In this document: positions 32,473-34,374 of the stretch, one piece after another
Numbering within the stretch: the stretch's first letter is position 1
How the letters are laid out: each line of letters begins with the position of its first letter
Assembly: GCA_002842875.1 (NCBI GenBank)
Contig: PHEF01000053.1
Span: 1-34,374 of the forward strand
Direction of reading: 5' to 3'
DNA length: 34,374 bases
Source of the DNA: Alphaproteobacteria bacterium HGW-Alphaproteobacteria-3
Lineage (GTDB): Bacteria > Pseudomonadota > Alphaproteobacteria > Parvibaculales > Parvibaculaceae
Translations under genes and position numbers: made by a program
Notes under the pieces: generated by a model
The model's database searches: none
What the model was told of the DNA's origin: nothing
The model's input: the letters and a program-made list of their open reading frames with translations, nothing else

Positions 32473-33063
32473 ATGGCGAAGGCGGCGGCGAAGAAACCGG
32501 CGAAGGCGCGCGTCAGCGCGCCGCCGAAACCGGCAGGCGACGCGGACATCGACTGGGAGACGATCCGCGCGGATTACGAGATCGGCAAGCGGCCTCTCCC
32601 GGACATCGCGCTCGAACACGGCATTCACTACAACAAGATCATCGGTCGCGCGCGGGCCGAAAACTGGCCGAAGCGCGGCGAGGTGGCCGAGGAAAAGCGG
32701 CTCGAAATCGAACTGCCGCAGGATGCCGAGGCGCTGGCCGCGCGGCTGACGAAGCTCATCGCCCGCGAGATCGCGGATATCGAGCGGCAGCGAAAGACGG
32801 AACGCGACGAAGCGGAAGGCGAGCGGCAGGCGAGGCGACTCGCCACGCTGGTGCGCTCCATCGACAAGCTCCACGAAATCGAAAAGGCGGCGCGGCTTGC
32901 CAAACGAAACGACCCCGAAGCGGACAAGGCGAAGCGGCGCGCCGAGGACGAACTCATCCGCGCCGGGCTTGAGAGCCGCCTCGCTCGCCTGCTTGACGGC
33001 GGAGGAAAGGGCCGGCTTCGTGAAGGCGCTGACGCCGCGCGAGCTGCGGCTGCTCGCCAATGA
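32473..33063 (+). CDS. Candidate small terminase subunit (HTH/coiled-coil protein)
   Basis: A 196-residue protein. After a Lys/Ala/Pro-rich N-terminus it has a helix-turn-helix at about residues 29-63: D-W-E-T-I-R-A-D-Y-E-I-G-K-R-P-L-P-D-I-A, then H-G-I-H-Y-N-K-I-I-G-R-A-R-A-E-N-W-P-K. This form resembles the DNA-recognition domain of small terminases. A long charged coiled coil fills residues 75-170. The gene precedes the large terminase and overlaps it by about 71 bases, the g1-g2 order of phage and gene transfer agents. It is the best small-subunit candidate, but I did not see a family-specific match. The start is ATG 32473; GTG 32467 (two codons upstream) is possible. Confidence 0.65.
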   Translation: MAKAAAKKPAKARVSAPPKPAGDADIDWETIRADYEIGKRPLPDIALEHGIHYNKIIGRARAENWPKRGEVAEEKRLEIELPQDAEALAARLTKLIAREIADIERQRKTERDEAEGERQARRLATLVRSIDKLHEIEKAARLAKRNDPEADKAKRRAEDELIRAGLESRLARLLDGGGKGRLREGADAARAAAARQ

Positions 33064-34258
33064 CTGGCGCTTCTGGGCGCGCGACGACCAGCTCGCCCCG
33101 GCCGGTACATGGACGACATGGCTGGTGCTGGGCGGGCGCGGCGCGGGCAAGACGCGCGCGGGCGCCGAATGGGTGCAAGGTGAAGTCGATGCCGGACGCG
33201 CGGGCCGCATTGCGCTGATCGGCGAGACGCTGGGCGATGTGCGCGAGGTGATGATCGACGGGCCCTCGGGACTGCGGAGCATCGCGCGCGACGGCGAACG
33301 CCCGCGCTACGAGGTGACGCGCAAGCGCCTCCTCTGGCCGAACGGTGCTGTGGGCCATGTGTTTTCGGCGGGCGAGCCTGAAAGCCTGCGCGGACCGCAA
33401 TTCGATGCGGCCTGGGGCGACGAACTGGCGAAATGGCGCTACGCGGAAGCGGCCTGGGACATGCTGCAATTCGGGCTTCGTCTCGGCGAGAACCCGCGCC
33501 AGGTGATGACGACGACGCCGCGCCCCGTGCCGGTGCTGAAGCGGCTGATCGCGGATGAGACGACGGCGGTGACGCGCGCCTCGACGCAGGCGAACCGCGC
33601 GAACCTGGCCGATGGATTTTTCCGCACCGTGATCGCGCGCTATGAGGGCACGCGGCTCGGGCGGCAGGAACTCGACGCCGAACTGATCGAGGACAATCCG
33701 GACGCACTCTGGAGCCGCGAGACGATCGATCGCGGGCGGATCGTGAAGGTGCCCGCCGGTCTCGTGCGCGTGGTGGTGGGCGTCGATCCGCCGGCGACCG
33801 GCGGCACCAAATCGGACGAATGCGGCATCGTCTGCGCCGGCGTGGGCGAGGACGGCCATGCCTATGTGCTCGACGACCGCTCCATGGGGCGCCTGTCGCC
33901 GCTTGCCTGGGCAAAGCGCGTCGCGGGCTGCTACCGCGCGCATGAGGCGGACCGGATCGTCGCCGAAGCGAATATGGGCGGCGACATGGTGGGCACGGTG
34001 ATGCGGCAGGAAATGCCCGACGCGCCGATCCGCCTCGTGCGGGCGACGCGGGGAAAGCGCGTGCGCGCGGAACCCGTGGCGGCTCTCTATGAGCGCGGGC
34101 TCGTGCATCATGTCGGCAGCCTCGCGAAACTCGAGGACCAGATGTGCGACTGGGTGCCGGGCGGCAAGAGCCCGGACCGGTTGGACGCGCTCGTCTGGGC
34201 ACTGACGGAATTGATGCTCTCCGGCGAGGCGGGGGAGCCGAAGGTGAGGGGGTTGTGA
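32993..34258 (+). CDS. Terminase large subunit, phage or gene-transfer-agent type
   Basis: The DNA-packaging motor and nuclease. The opening E-L-R-L-L-A-N-D-W-R-F-W-A-R-D-D-Q-L leads to the ATPase: Walker A L-G-G-R-G-A-G-K-T-R-A-G-A-E-W (about 45-59) and Walker B with catalytic Glu F-D-A-A-W-G-D-E-L-A-K-W (about 136-147); the coupling region is M-T-T-T-P-R-P. The RNase H-like nuclease opens with V-V-V-G-V-D-P-P-A-T-G-G and continues to a late S-P-D-R-L-D-A-L-V-W-A motif with paired acids. The order matches gene transfer agents of Rhodobacter type (g2). No ATG opens the gene; I use TTG 32993 by alignment, with TTG 32897 or GTG 33020 (GGAGGAAAGG upstream) as alternatives. Confidence 0.9.
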   Translation: MTAEERAGFVKALTPRELRLLANDWRFWARDDQLAPAGTWTTWLVLGGRGAGKTRAGAEWVQGEVDAGRAGRIALIGETLGDVREVMIDGPSGLRSIARDGERPRYEVTRKRLLWPNGAVGHVFSAGEPESLRGPQFDAAWGDELAKWRYAEAAWDMLQFGLRLGENPRQVMTTTPRPVPVLKRLIADETTAVTRASTQANRANLADGFFRTVIARYEGTRLGRQELDAELIEDNPDALWSRETIDRGRIVKVPAGLVRVVVGVDPPATGGTKSDECGIVCAGVGEDGHAYVLDDRSMGRLSPLAWAKRVAGCYRAHEADRIVAEANMGGDMVGTVMRQEMPDAPIRLVRATRGKRVRAEPVAALYERGLVHHVGSLAKLEDQMCDWVPGGKSPDRLDALVWALTELMLSGEAGEPKVRGL

Positions 34259-34278
34259 GGGCTGCGCGTCTCATCTTT

Positions 34279-34315
34279 CCACCCTCCCCAAGGATTTCTC
34301 TGCAAAAGAGGGTGG
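34279..34315. other. Inverted repeat between terminase and the next gene
   Basis: CCACCCTC (34279-34286) and GAGGGTGG (34308-34315) pair perfectly around a 21-base gap. No T run follows, so it is a poor terminator; it may instead be a transcript-processing or attenuation hairpin within the packaging operon. Nothing else is seen in the 107 bases between the terminase stop and the next start. Confidence 0.4.
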
Positions 34316-34365
34316 CAGAAGGCGTTGATTGATGATTCCCTGTTTTTGTCATCAGGGAGGTTTCG

Positions 34366-34374
34366 ATGAAGCAG
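34366..34374 (+). CDS. First three codons of a following gene (cut by the window end)
   Basis: ATGAAGCAG (Met-Lys-Gln) follows the strong ribosome-binding site GGGAGG six bases upstream. By gene-transfer-agent or phage order the next gene would be the portal protein, but nothing in the sequence can confirm it. Confidence 0.45.

Noticed and set aside
32628..34352. 574-codon minus-strand frame across the packaging genes
   Set aside because: Arg/Pro/Ser-rich antisense shadow of the terminase genes.

Overview
The window is GC-rich chromosomal DNA from an alphaproteobacterium, most likely of the Hyphomicrobiales/Rhizobiales type; a Parvibaculum-like genus is a guess from general gene content, not a demonstrated assignment. 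The evidence is a set of families typical of that class: a MucR/Ros zinc-finger regulator, DUF2336, DUF1491, DUF5330, DUF6456 beside a DnaA domain IV protein, DUF2849/DUF934 flanking a sulfite reductase, a phasin with PhaR-type operators, a gene-transfer-agent-like terminase, and interspersed palindromic repeats of the alphaproteobacterial kind. No rRNA, tRNA or CRISPR array was seen.

Layout. 1-5.1 kb: the end of an ABC ATPase gene, an interspersed repeat, a Rap1a-like exported protein divergent from a saccharopine-dehydrogenase-like oxidoreductase, two small envelope proteins, a DUF2336 protein and a candidate toxin/antitoxin pair. 5.3-8.1 kb: an HSL-family esterase, MucR, a PAS_5 protein and an exported protein. 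8.1-13.3 kb: an XRE regulator divergent from a DnaA domain IV/DUF6456 pair, sufE, a DUF5330 protein, an AT-rich spacer, a lipoprotein, a DUF1491 protein, and a small gene whose 3' end has been amplified into a 29-bp tandem array. 13.5-17.6 kb: prfC (RF3), an MscS channel and D-amino acid dehydrogenase. 17.6-18.3 kb: the phasin with its promoter, operators and terminator. 18.3-24.7 kb, all on the minus strand: the sulfite reduction operon (DUF2849, cysI, DUF934), an NMT1/THI5-type ABC transporter operon and a DUF1214/DUF1254 pair. 24.9-32.2 kb: an ABC-F ATPase, a class A penicillin-binding protein, a YcgN-type protein, a DUF2177 membrane protein, a PiT phosphate transporter behind a Pho box, and a Nudix hydrolase. 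32.3-34.4 kb: the start of a phage or gene-transfer-agent packaging module (small terminase candidate, large terminase, and the first codons of the next gene).

Two conserved genes carry lesions. The end of prfC has lost the codons before its terminal TRER motif and shifted frame, so the RF3 frame runs without a stop into the MscS gene, giving a 914-codon RF3-MscS reading frame. cysI has lost about 45-50 codons, including the region of the substrate-binding lysines, also with a frame shift. Either these are real mutations or the assembly is wrong at both places; read data would settle it.

The clearest regulatory signals are three 11-bp-phased TGTCA-type repeats (Pho box) before the phosphate transporter and two inverted repeats bracketing the phasin promoter. 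Many genes start at GTG or TTG, so several starts were placed by ribosome-binding site or family alignment and are marked as uncertain.
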